Source: Coniella vitis (lineage: Eukaryota > Ascomycota > Sordariomycetes > Diaporthales > Schizoparmaceae). Taken from it: a stretch of 64,000 nucleotides of DNA. Made by a program: the position numbers and the translations under genes. The notes beneath the pieces are model-generated. The model was given only the letters and a program-made list of their open reading frames with translations. It searched no databases and had not been told where the DNA came from. Location: the NCBI GenBank assembly GCA_011317545.1, contig WUJK01000011.1:1317501-1381500 (forward strand). The letters are read 5' to 3'. Positions 21,992-32,390 of the stretch are shown piece after piece; the first letter of the stretch is position 1; every line of letters starts with the position of its first letter.

Positions 21992-22592
21992 GTGCCGCCG
22001 CAATAATGCAGGTGTGTTATGCAGTGTAGTCAGTATCAAGCAGCCGAGTTAGACAATATACCGGCGAGTGACGCCGGAGGACGCTGCGATAGAGGGCTCG
22101 GATCTCAACCAGTTCTTCTCTGAAAAGTATCAACGTGCCACTTTCTCGATTTCTGTGCATTCACTCGCTCAGGGCCCAAGTTTGTTGAATGGATATGCGT
22201 ATGCACAAAGGGTCAAGCGATATGCTCGAAGAAGTCAATGCTAAAAGCCAGTAATGCGTTGCGAATATACAACCCCTTTATTGTCGTGGCATTTCCGGTA
22301 ATCTATATATTTCGAGGTTTCTTGTCTGTAGGTGTCCCGCCTCCGTGCAACGGGCAGCACATCATATTCGCAATCCTATCGCTGAATGTCGTAAAATGTG
22401 ATAGGAATCACTGCGACGTTTTGCGATTCCACACGCAAAGTTACTCTCCATCTTCAGTCCCATAGCTCTCAACAGTGCCGCTGAAAGGCACAAATAGTCC
22501 ACACAATATCACCCCTCTCATCCGATTGAGGTTGAAAATGCCGTCTCATCCACCTGAAAGCCCTAGTGTTAATTCAATGGCCCAACATTCGC

Positions 22593-24443
22593 TTAAAGAC
22601 GACTGGAGCGGGCACCGCGCTGGCCTTGCAGCGTCGTCTCGGCACTCGAGTAGGGACTTATCCTCCTCAAGTGAGCGCCGTATTTCCACAGCAGGCCGAG
22701 GACTGGGAATCCGATGCCCATGGCGATGAGGCCGAGAACAGTGGCAGCCCAGCCATAGCCGAGTGTGGTGTACCTAGAGAGAAACAAACAAGTCAGCCCT
22801 GACCGCGATCCATCACGAATTTTGCACACTGGGGGGCTAGAGGACGACGAACATGTACGGGGCAAACATGGGAAAAGAGAACCCAGCGAGGCACCGCAGA
22901 ATGGAGATGGCCGCAATGGCACTGGCAGAGTACTGGCCATACGTGTCGACAATGTACGCGTTGACTGAACTTGTGCAGACCGTGGCTCCCGCGATGTACA
23001 ACGCACAGCCAATGTTGGGCATGACCCACTGGAGGGTGGCCTCGGCGGACCAGCCATACCAGAGCAGGCCCACGCCCGTCAGAAGCGTGCAGGGCACCAT
23101 GACGGGGATTCGGAACTCGGGCTTGCCCTGGCCGTTGTTGCGCTCCGACATGAACCGGTAGATGCGGTCAATGGTGATGCTGTAGAGTATGGTCGACAGG
23201 CCCGAGGCGATGGCGATGGAGACGTAGTTCACGCCGGCAATCTGCACGCTCTCGTGGTAGCGATCCGTCCAGAGCGTGACAAAGTCGGCCATGAAGATGT
23301 ACGTGTTGCCGTACAGGAAGCCGTTGTACAAGGCCATGACCTGCACTATGGGCTGTGTTGCCAGGAGCTTGAAGGGCCGGATGAGGTTTCGAGAGAGTAC
23401 CTGCCACGTGATATGGTCGAGATGGTCGTAGTGTGTCCAGTACCGGCTGTCGCCAGTTTCCTTGATGATGGCCATCTTCCTTCTCCGGAGCAGGAGGGGA
23501 GGGTACGTTTCCTCGAGCATGAAGAGGCCGCACAGCTGGATGCAGCCACTCAGGATCGAGGTCGAGAAGAAGGTCCAGCGCCACGTCGTGTACTTGGCGA
23601 TGAAGCCCCCCAGGATGACACCGAACAATGGGCCGAGTACGGAGCACCAGCTGTAGATGGCGACACCCGTGCCACGGTTCTTGGACCGGAACAGGTCGCT
23701 GATGGTGCCTCCGCCAATCTGGGACCATCAGTACGTGTCGCATCTTGTTTGTCATGGGGTGCGATTGTCGCAACGACTCACCCCCAGCGTAGCACTCGCA
23801 AACACTCCCGAGAGAAAGCGCAGCACGATGAGTGCTTCCTTGGACTGGGCTGCGCCGCACACAGCGTTAAAGATGGTATATGTCAAGTTCCAGGCCTGAA
23901 TCACCCTCACGCGCCCGTAGGTTTCCGACAGCGGGCTAGCAACGAGAGGGCCACAGGCAAAGCCCAGCAGGAAGATGGAGAGCACCATTTCTTCCACAGC
24001 AGGCTCGCCAATGTGGAGCTCCGAGGATATGGCGGGTAGCGTGGGCGCAACCAGACTGACGGCGCAGACACTGACGAATACGAAGAGGGACATGCCCACG
24101 AGGGCTCGCGCCCTCCTCCCCAAGGCCCAGTTCTTGGGGTTCCCTGGATCAGTTGCTTCGTCTTGCCAAGTCACCTGAGCCAATCAGTCGATGAATACTC
24201 TCACAAAGACTAGTAATCATGATAGCATACCAGAAAATCCTCATCCCTTATTGCTGCTGCATCACTTCCATCATCTGTTGACGGGACCGCGGATGCAGGA
24301 GAGATGCTCTTTTCATCGTGCGATGGAGCCTCTGCGTCCTTTGGCACTCGTGCTGGCTTCTCAACCAACATTGTCGGCGCGTCGAGAGTTTCGGAGACAA
24401 CCACAGCATTGGTTGGACTAGCGGCATTACGAGTGTCGTCCAT
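22593..24443 (-). CDS. MFS drug:H+ antiporter-type transporter (DHA1 family)
   Basis: Four exons, 24231-24443, 23782-24174, 22853-23718 and 22593-22773 (550 aa), all in phase (donors GTATGC, GTGAGT, GTTCGT). The polar N-terminal tail of about 85 residues ends in D-P-G-N-P-K-N-W, the usual lead-in of fungal multidrug MFS proteins. Twelve membrane segments are apparent, with a motif-A-like S-P-L-S-E-T-Y-G-R between TM2 and TM3, and F-A-P-Y-M-Y then L-G-Y-G-W before the last segments. It should export a small molecule at the plasma membrane using the proton gradient. One CGG-N6-CCG site lies 566 bp upstream. In context it is the probable exporter or self-protection gene of the cluster. Confidence 0.92.
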
Positions 24444-25510
24444 GGTGAAGCTATCGCAAGGTTCTCACGAGCAGCAGCGCACGTTGGAACAAACTGGACT
24501 TGAGTTTGATTCAGATTTCGCTCATGAAATTATTTGGAGGCAAAGCACATCTTGACAGTCAAACTACTATTGACAACTGCGTCAAAGGCCGCAGCGGAGT
24601 TGATCGACGGAGTACTTTGTTCGGAGTAACAGGGGGAATGTTGCCACGGTTGGCCCGTGTCCAAGGAACTTGTGTTACAACGTACATTACAAGCAATTGA
24701 GAGACTATAGGTAGGCAAGAGAATGATGACATCAATGCTAATTAATCGCCTTGTTTATTCATTCAAGGGTATATACGTATCAAAGTTTACTATTCAGCAG
24801 GTGTAGATGAGAGCCGAAACCAGTATATCCTTTTTGGGACATATAGAAAAAAGAGAATCACTACTTGACAATGAATCCAAAACCATACCATGTCTGATAA
24901 AATACATACTCCGTTCTAGCCTGGCTGCTTGCTTGCGTGGATAAGAGAATGCAAGGGGGGACCTGACAATACTGTGTACCCAATAGTAACGATGCCGATA
25001 GGTACTCACGGAAGCCTCCGGCGGGATCCGCACCGAGTGGCGGATGAGACTTGTCGATATGCATACTTGTATGCAATGCTACTTGGACCCACTCCGCTCA
25101 TTCCGAGACCCACTCCGCTCCCGCCTCCCGAGGCCCCTCTTGGCCCTGTTTCTTGGCCTCTCAATCCCGCCCGGCCCGTTCAATTGAGCCGGCCCCAGGA
25201 GAATGCCGGACTTGGGGCCACATACTGAAGACAAGCGCAGGGTCTGGAAGATAGCAGTGCAGGGTTGGGGTTTATTTTTCCTTCTTGCGGGTTAATCCCC
25301 ATTTGGCCGTTGGTGGCCTGTTCATCACTCCTACAAGCCTTGCGCCGTTCTACATCAAGGTTCTCAGACCAGAGTTTTATAAACCAAGTTTCCTCGGGGA
25401 GCAGAAAGTGAGCGCCGCCGAAGCACCAAGTAATAATAGTACCATTGGTCGGGAGGAAAACGAATCTCTGGATATAAAAGGTACAGCAGGCATTCTGCCC
25501 TATCTGCATC
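24444..25510. other. Promoter region of the MFS gene
   Basis: A 1.07-kb spacer between the MFS start and the Zn2Cys6 gene stop. It contains one CGG-N6-CCG site (25009-25020). Frames here have no recognisable domain. Confidence 0.65.
25009..25020. promoter_or_regulatory. CGG-N6-CCG site 3, MFS promoter
   Basis: CGG AAGCCT CCG, a perfect inverted CGG pair with the same spacer core as sites 2 and 5. Confidence 0.6.
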
Positions 25511-26845
25511 CTAATCGGCATGCTTACTGCCGCAATGGCAGTATTCTCGTGCTACAGAAGACATTCCAAAGCCACTGGACGCTGCTGAGATGGCGGAACC
25601 TGGCACGTCTCCCACATGAAGGATGCCTGCATCAGTTCGCGAAACCAGATCACCAGCTGACAAGTACCGTGGGCCGCCGCCGGCGTCACCTGCGCCTGTG
25701 GTCGAAGCGTGCAGGCTCTCTAGGCTGTTGCTGCTGCCATCCCAGGTCCCCATGCCTGCTGCTGTGGCTGTGGGCCTGCTTCGTGGCATCGCTTGGTCAG
25801 ACAAGAAATCATAATCATGGAATATGGCAGTCGAGCTTGCGGCCAGGTGGGATGCGGGCATCTGATTCTGATTCTGATTCGCCGCACCCGGTTCAGAGGG
25901 TCCCGAAGCCAGACTCGCCAAGCGCATGTTCTCCCGACCCAACGAAGGCATGGCAGCGCCTCTGTGGTCCATGTCCCCCTTGCACAGAGGGGAGAAGTCG
26001 CACTCGTTCAGCAAGGCGGACACGCCCGGCACGGGCAGGTCAAAGGAGTCGACAACCATGGCATTGAGATCAGCGAGCGTGCCTTGGGTGGTTGGATGGG
26101 GAGTCGCCTGTTTCGGACGCGCACTGGGCGGGACTGCCATGGGGAGGCCTGCACAGGTCGTGGGGGCGTGGAAATGCCTCGCCAGGAAGCTGCGCCTGCG
26201 CGTATCGGCGTGGCGCTCTGCAGCATCGATAGGGGCAGTCGCGGTCTGACCGCTGTCATGTTGTGTCAGAGCTGCGGTTGGGTAGGGAAAGGAATGGACG
26301 AGTCCGCCTTTGTGAACAGGAGAGCCATGGGTCGCGGCGGGAGCGGAGATTTCCGGTGGCCATGGACTGCTGCTCTCTGCCATGGAAGAAGGGTGGCCGC
26401 GGATGGCTAGAATGTTGTGCAGAAGCCGATTCTCCAGCCTCAGCAGCTGAAGGTGAGTCTGGGTCTCCGACTCCTTGACTAGTTGGATTATCTTGGCAAG
26501 ACTATCCTCCATGGAGCACAGGCGACGGTCCAAGTCTTTTTGTCCCTCCACACTGCGCACATATAGGAGATTCACGGTTTATTAGCAGACTGCTTATTAC
26601 TTTTCTCGATTCTAAGCAAAGCGCACACGAAAGAGCAGAAGCAAACGATGCTTTCTTTCCCCCCTTTGCTTAAACAGTAATGGAAAAGCTAGTTACCTGT
26701 CTTGATCAAACTTGAGTTCCTTGTCCGAGAACTTACATTGAATCTCATCCCGTTTGCACGTGTTACACCGTGGACGAGCTCGATCGCAACGGATCTTCTT
26801 GACTCGGCAACGGTCGCAAGCTGGATCGTGCGTAGTGAAAGTCAT
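25511..26845 (-). CDS. Short Zn2Cys6 transcription factor, likely cluster regulator
   Basis: Two exons, 26697-26845 and 25511-26552 (396 aa), donor GTAACT, acceptor GCGCAG. The zinc cluster is at residues 12-39, C-D-R-C-R-V-K-K-I-R-C then C-N-T-C-K-R-D-E-I-Q-C, spacing C-x2-C-x6-C-x6-C-x2-C-x6-C. A short coiled-coil-like helix (D-L-D-R-R-L to L-L-R-L-E-N-R-L) suits dimerisation. The rest is Ser/Pro/Ala-rich with no fungal_trans domain, a build shared with AflR-type pathway regulators. The start at ATG 26845 is the first in frame. Inverted CGG sites in its own and its neighbours' promoters suggest it binds them, possibly with autoregulation. Confidence 0.88.
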
Positions 26846-26991
26846 CCGAGTCGTCTGGTATTTTTTGGCTTTTCTGTTAGAACTGCTGGGAAGCAAAGTG
26901 CAGTGGTTTGTCAGGATGCAGCCCAAGGCTTACGCACCATTTTCGCGAGGGCCGTACGTGTTGCGTAACGGAGAAAGATGAACAGGACTTG

Positions 26992-27003
26992 TGGCGGCTT
27001 CCG
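26992..27003. promoter_or_regulatory. TGG-N6-CCG site 4, regulator promoter
   Basis: TGG CGGCTT CCG, 147 bp upstream of the Zn2Cys6 gene and in the divergent promoter shared with the ferredoxin gene. It is the least conserved of the seven. Confidence 0.45.
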
Positions 27004-27359
27004 AGGGCCAAGAAAGCCATATTGTGGGCTATCCGCAGAGCCTCAAGAAGGTATTTTGAGGATTGCAGAAGGCCGTTCTGGCGATTAATAATGTAAAAAG
27101 CACGCATGACCAACTTGGATTGCGACAATTCTACCTGTATGGTAGCAAACGCCTCAAGAGGATCTGCTATACGTCTTTACGCACCTGCACGAGCCCAAGT
27201 GTTGATTAGGAAGCGCCTTTCCTGGCGTTGCTATCCTGTATATCTCAAAGGATCTCGACTCACGTCACCCAGGCAGCAGGTCATTGGCTGCCTGCGGTCT
27301 GACAGCGCTGACAGTGCAGATAACCCCGCAATGCGCCAGTCTGGGTGACATCGCTGGCG

Positions 27360-27371
27360 TGGAAGCCTCCG
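27360..27371. promoter_or_regulatory. TGG-N6-CCG site 5, ferredoxin promoter
   Basis: TGG AAGCCT CCG, 202 bp upstream of the ferredoxin start. Confidence 0.55.
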
Positions 27372-27572
27372 TGAGGATCGAGGGATTGCAGGCGGTGTGT
27401 AGCCGTTGTGTCAGGGCTGCTCTGGCTCTTGCACGGCCTGGCTCTGCATAATACATAGTATCGCACTCGCCAGGGCGCGCCTGGATAGTTTCCCAGCCCA
27501 GACATAGCGGAACACACGGTCCACTGTTTGCAGCATCCAGATCCTCTTCCCGAATAAGCACCAATAACGACA

Positions 27573-28372
27573 ATGTCTTTGGCCCGCCGGCAGTGTCGAC
27601 TCGCCTCCACCAAGGTTGTCTCACCCTACCCTGAACTATCCACGGCGGCTGTAACATGCGGCAAGGATATACTTATCAGCTAACAAGTGCCGCTTCACAC
27701 TTGCTTATTAGGCGTTCTTGAAATGTCGGACCGGGCCGTTTCTGGCCCAGCCCGTGTTCCTTCGAGGCTCGCATTCACAAGCGGCGACGTACAGCACGCC
27801 TGCTGCCGCCCAAGGCATCGTCAAGCCTGATGTCGCAGGGACAACTTTGCAACACACGGCTGGGGACGCAAAAAGGTTGGTTTCCTCGTCTTGGTGTCGA
27901 TGACTGGAGGAGGCCGGGCGGGGCAAATGCATTGTTAATGGACTGTCCTCTCCCATAGACGCAGGATCTCATTCATAGACGCTCGGGGGAAGCGACATGT
28001 GTGCGAGGCTACCGATGGCCAGAGTATTCTACACGTTGCCCAGGCCTACAACCTGGAGATTGAAGGTCTGAGAGCAAATCTTCCGAGCACAACGCAGCCA
28101 CAGAGCTGGGCCTGTGGATCTTGCCTATTAACACTTGGAAATGAAACCATACAGGATCTTGCCAAGGCGATTGCGCATGTTCCACTTGCCACATGATCAT
28201 CGAGTCTAAACACCACTACGACTCCATGGCTCCGCCCACGGAGCGGGAAGAGGACATGTTGGATCTGGCCGCAGGCCTCACCGGGACCAGTAGGCTGGCA
28301 TGCCAGGTTTGCCTCACAGCAGCTCTAGACGGCGTGGAAATCAAATTACCTGGAATTCTACAGGATGGCTAG
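27573..28372 (+). CDS. Mitochondrial adrenodoxin-type [2Fe-2S] ferredoxin
   Basis: Four exons, 27573-27614, 27712-27875, 27959-28065 and 28155-28372 (176 aa), in phase throughout. Residues 1-14 (M-S-L-A-R-R-Q-C-R-L) and the following basic, acid-poor stretch look like a mitochondrial presequence. The ferredoxin fold starts at I-S-F-I-D-A-R-G-K. Cluster ligands are Cys107, Cys113, Cys116 (C-Q-G-D-C-A-C-S-T-C-H) and Cys154 (S-R-L-A-C-Q-V-C), with spacing almost identical to adrenodoxin; E-E-D-M-L-D-L-A precedes the last ligand. Family members (Yah1, Etp1 C-terminus) carry electrons for Fe-S assembly and P450s. The donor of intron 3 is GTCTGA, unusual. It lies head to head with the Zn2Cys6 gene and just before the radical SAM gene, so a dedicated electron-donor role is plausible. 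Confidence 0.9.
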
Positions 28373-29031
28373 GCGCCTTTTGTATAGAGACCGCCAGTCG
28401 TGAGACGGCGGATATGCAGAATCGGAGAATTATATCATGTTCTATTCCAGCTATCGTGCTTCACAACTAGTAACCACCCATGGTGATTCTTGATCATATG
28501 GCGAGATTCACCTCTCCATGACGTTTCCAAGGCCTATGCCCACATGAACAGACACGGGTCGGTCATCTCTCCATCACGTCAATGGCGAGAACCAGAGAAG
28601 AATGACAGGATTCGCCCTAGTTGCTTACCAGACAGCCGCATGGTCAGATCACTTTGCTGCTCCGACTTTCAGCACTGCGTCTACGTTACCATGGTAGTCA
28701 CGCTCTTGTAGTATGCATACCTTACTGTGGACCTCGCCTGGCCCCGTTGCCTTGGAAGCTTCCGGTCTGACTGCTTGGTAGGCCCCGTCATAGCCTGGCA
28801 TTGCCCGAAGATCACACACCCCATGTCAGGACCCAAGAGGGCAATTTGAAATGGGACGTTCATCACCATTCTACTCCCTTATCCACGGCAAAATTTCCGT
28901 GCCCCGGTGCACGCCGGGCAAGCCTTGCATTCTGTGATATACACCCCCGAGAACCTAGCGGAATCTTTGCACCACAAAGACGTCTCACGTCGTCCATCAA
29001 ATCACTCTGAGCAGTCCATTTTTGGCTTCCC
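28373..29031. other. Promoter region of the radical SAM gene
   Basis: A 660-base spacer with one TGG-N6-CCG site (28753-28764) and no convincing gene. Confidence 0.65.
28753..28764. promoter_or_regulatory. TGG-N6-CCG site 6, radical SAM promoter
   Basis: TGG AAGCTT CCG, 268 bp upstream of the radical SAM start; the inner GGAAGCTTCC is a perfect palindrome. Confidence 0.55.
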
Positions 29032-30731
29032 ATGATCGCCATGGCGTCCTTGTCGAAGCATGGCTATGATATGTTCACCAAAAGCGCTATTCCCGCGCTC
29101 TTTCAACGATATGGAGTACAGCTGGATCCCAGTCCGTATCTTGCAGCGGCTCAGGTATTCCCCATGCGGGTGAATAACCATGTCGCAGAAGACCTGATTG
29201 ATTGGTAGAATCCCCCCAATTTACTACTGGGACATCTCTAACACCTTGCAGGAAAAACACACCTCACGATCCCATGTTTCAGCTGACGTTCCCTCAACCG
29301 GCCATGCTCACCGCCAGCGACCTGAGAAGAGTGCAAGAGGCTGTCCAGTTGAACGTCCCCAAGGTATCTCTGCAGCAGATAGCAGACGACATTCGCCAAA
29401 AGATGAACCCGCACCCAGCGAATCAGAAGACTGAAAATGTCCCGCGGGTCAATGGCCAAGATCTGCCGGGGATGCAACATAAATATCAAGAGACTGTTCT
29501 CTTCTTTCCTTCTGAGGTGAACTACCCTTTCTTTTCCTGTTGATATTGTTTTTCCTTCTATTCTTTTCACTTCCCTTCCCTTTTATCTTTAAATTGGGGG
29601 TGGCCACGTTCGATATCTGCGTACTTGAAACGTTAATCCTCTGCAAGAGAACAGGGCCAGTTCTGTCATGCATTCTGCACATACTGCTTCCGATGGGCGC
29701 AGTTCAGCTCGGTCGGGTCTGTCCAGGCTTTCAAGTCCAACAACGGCCAACAGCTGCGAGACTACATCTCGTCCATGCCCCAGGTCAGAGACGTCTTATT
29801 CACGGGCGGCGACCCCATGGTGATGCCCGCCCACATCCTCTCCTCGTACATCGACCCCCTCATCTCGGACAGCCACGCACCGCCGCACCTCGAGACAATA
29901 CGCATCGGCTCCAAGTCGCTGGCCTGGTGGCCTTACCGCTACACCACCGACGCCGACGCAAAGGAGACTCTGGGCCTGTTTGAGCGCGTGGTCAAGTCGG
30001 GCCGCCAGCTCGCCTTCCAAGCGCACTTCAGCCATCCGCGCGAGCTCGAGCACCCCGCAGCCAGAGAGGCGGTGCGCCAGATCCGCATGACGGGTGCGCA
30101 GATCCGCGGCCAGGCGCCTCTGATCCGGCACGTCAACGATGCGCCTCTCGTGTGGAGAGACATGTGGAACTTGCAAACCAAGCTGGGCATCATTCCCTAT
30201 TACATGTAAGCAAAAGCAAAAAGCAAAGCAAATTGAACTCTACCCCCCATAGTATAGCTTTATCCTTATCTTCTGTCCATCGTCTTTCTTTTTCCTATGC
30301 TAACCGGTGACAAAACCCGCCGCGGCCGTAGGTTCGTGGAAAGGGACACGGGCGCCTCGCACTACTGGAACGTCCCGCTGGCCCGCGCCCACCGCATCTT
30401 CAGCGAGGCCTACGCCGGGCTCGCCGGAACCGCGCGGACCGTGCGCGGGCCGTCCATGTCGGCCTCGCCGGGCAAAGTGGGCGTGCTCGGCGTGGAACGG
30501 GTCGGCGGGGAGCAGGTCTTTGTCTTGAAGTTTTGGCAGGCCCGCGATCCGTCCTGGGTGGGCCGCGTCTTCTTTGCCAAATACAACCCCGCGGCGACGT
30601 GGCTCAGCGACTTGGAGCCGGCGTTTGGGGAGAAGGAGTTTTTCTACGAGCCTCGCTACAGGGAGATTGTCGCCATGGCGCAGAATGGCTCTTCGGGACA
30701 GATTGGGAGTGGGAGCGTGCAGTTTGCCTGA
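29032..30731 (+). CDS. Lysine 2,3-aminomutase-like radical SAM enzyme
   Basis: Four exons, 29032-29204, 29252-29516, 29655-30205 and 30332-30731 (462 aa), all in phase. The N-terminal part has D-W-K-N-T-P-x-D-P-M-F-Q-L-T-F-P and L-P-G-M-Q-H-K-Y, typical of KamA relatives. The radical SAM [4Fe-4S] ligands are Cys150, Cys154 and Cys157 (C-H-A-F-C-T-Y-C-F-R-W), followed by F-T-G-G-D-P-M and the partial TIM barrel. KamA enzymes use SAM and PLP to move an amino group from C2 to C3. The bacterial P-G-G-G-G-K PLP motif is absent; S-A-S-P-G-K with Lys378 is the candidate. The start may instead be ATG 29041, in better context. Site 6 of the shared motif is 268 bp upstream. Substrate unknown; lysine is only one option. 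Confidence 0.9.
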
Positions 30732-30989
30732 ATATAGATCCCGTGTCTGGCCAAGCAGGTCGATATCTCCGAATTCAAAAGAAGCCCCAGGAAAGAGTCA
30801 CGCAGATACATACATCCAAACTTCTTTTTCACTTTGAAGGTTTCCAGTTCGGATGATTGCCTCAAGATCGTCACCTGGTTATCCAAAACGAGCTACAATT
30901 TGAAGGCTATCTTGTGTCCCAAAGAAGAACTTGTGCTCCGGGACCGACTCTTCTAACAAAACACACAACCCTGGAGCACATCCGGCTCT

Positions 30990-32112
30990 TCAGTTGATGC
31001 CTAAAGCATAGCGGCGACCAGATGAACGGGGATCAAGATACGGCTTCTCGCCACACCCGCAGATGCGATTGCCAACACGTTCAGCCGAGTAATCAAAGGT
31101 AGCACACTGGCTCAGGCAGTAACCATGTTAAAATCGGGCACTTTCTCTCGTGAAGGATGGGAGCGGGCAAGTGTGTAGTACTTACATGATAGACAGCTCG
31201 GTTGTCCCAGATGACCAGGTCGTCGGGAGTCCATTTGACCCGGACTTGGAGCTGATGGTTGTCCGTGATGAGACGCTGCAGCAGCTCTAGCACTAGCTTG
31301 TTTTCCAGCTCGCCCAGCCCTTCGATGGCTTCGAGATGGTGGCCCATCGCAAAGAGGCTCTTCCAGCCCGTGACGGGGTTCGTGCGAACACACGGGTGAT
31401 GGGCGCGCAACTCGGGGCCGTGGTTCTCGGGCGCTCCACGGGTACCATGCCACATGTCGTCGATAATCTGCTCTGGACGGTGGTGAGGGGGCATGAAGAC
31501 GGCGGTCTGCCCCTCCAGGAGCCGGGCCATGGGGGCAGACAGCAAGTCGTAAGCCTCGTAGGCCGACGCAAACAGCGTGTCGCCTCCCGACGGCGGCGTC
31601 ACCTTCATGTGGAGCAGCGTGAAGTCAGCCGGCACGTTCTCGTAGGAGCAGTCGGTGTGCCAGCCGTCGGCGTGTGTCTGCTTGCGCTCCTTTCTCCCGA
31701 ATCCAGCCTGCTTGACAAGCTTCTTTTTCGGATCGCGCGCCAGCATCATCAACTCTGCGTCGATGGTGCCATCGGGCAACTGGGTTTGGTTGAGCGGATG
31801 GATGCTCAACCCCGACGAGAACGGCCGTGTTGTCAACTGGCCCAGCTTGACGCATAGCAGCTTTTGTTCTGCCACGGTCAACTCCTTCTGATTCGGAAAC
31901 ACAACCACACCCCTCTGTGCGATAGTGATGGCGAGATCTCGCACAACAGCGTCGGCCTCTGCTGAACGCAGTATCTGGCTGAGGTTGATGTTTGGAAAGA
32001 TACTACCAATAGCAGGCGTCAGCTCGTTCTGCTCCAACTCGGACAGAGCGCCAGAGAGCTGTAACGGGAGCTGAGAGCTGGCCTCGGCGTCGGTCATTTT
32101 CAATGCTGGCAT
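30990..32112 (-). CDS. TauD/TfdA-type Fe(II)/2-oxoglutarate dioxygenase
   Basis: Two exons, 31186-32112 and 30990-31106 (347 aa), donor GTAAGT, acceptor CCAG, phase 0. Iron ligands are His152 and Asp154 (D-G-W-H-T-D-C-S-Y) and His309 (W-D-N-R-A-V-Y-H). The 2-oxoglutarate Arg lies in E-R-V-G-N-R (Arg319 or Arg323), encoded by exon 2; without splicing this essential part would be lost, which supports the model. These enzymes hydroxylate unactivated carbons, often next to sulfonates, acids or amines. The start ATG at 32112 is the first in frame; upstream codons begin only with GTG. It converges on the radical SAM gene with 258 bp between the stops. The shared motif (site 7) lies 267 bp upstream. 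It is the last gene of the candidate cluster. Confidence 0.9.
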
Positions 32113-32378
32113 GTTGGGAACATGTGGAGTCTGATAATGCTTGTGGTTCTGAAAGGTAATGCTTCGTGCTTCCACTTGGACATACTCCTTGATGCCTGCG
32201 CCCACTTAAATAGACGATCAGAGTTGCAGATACCCTGAACACTGTGGGCAAGTGATAGACAAACACCATCGAGTGTTATCATGGTCCACTGTCCTTGACG
32301 CGGGGTTCGAGCCACGTGGGAGTGAACTGGGTGGCCTGACCGGTGAGTTGCGTATCGTTCACAAGGGGTCAAAGCCTT

Positions 32379-32390
32379 CGGAAGCTTCCT
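32379..32390. promoter_or_regulatory. CGG-N6-CCT site 7, dioxygenase promoter
   Basis: CGG AAGCTT CCT, 267 bp upstream of the dioxygenase start, almost the same distance as site 6 has from the radical SAM start. Confidence 0.55.

Larger units (their letters stand above)
21619..22592. other. Promoter region of the PaaK-like gene
   Basis: A 970-base spacer between the PaaK-like start and the MFS stop. It contains two CGG-N6-CCN sites listed separately and no convincing gene. Confidence 0.7.

Noticed and set aside
27999..28196. A LysM-like reading of the D-G-Q-S-I-L-H-V-A-Q-A-Y-N segment
   Set aside because: Splicing at 28065/28155 gives the full adrenodoxin-type Cys pattern, which explains this segment much better.
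31096..31185. Unspliced C-terminus of the dioxygenase
   Set aside because: It lacks the 2-oxoglutarate-binding Arg; the GTAAGT/CCAG intron restores the family's C-terminal block.
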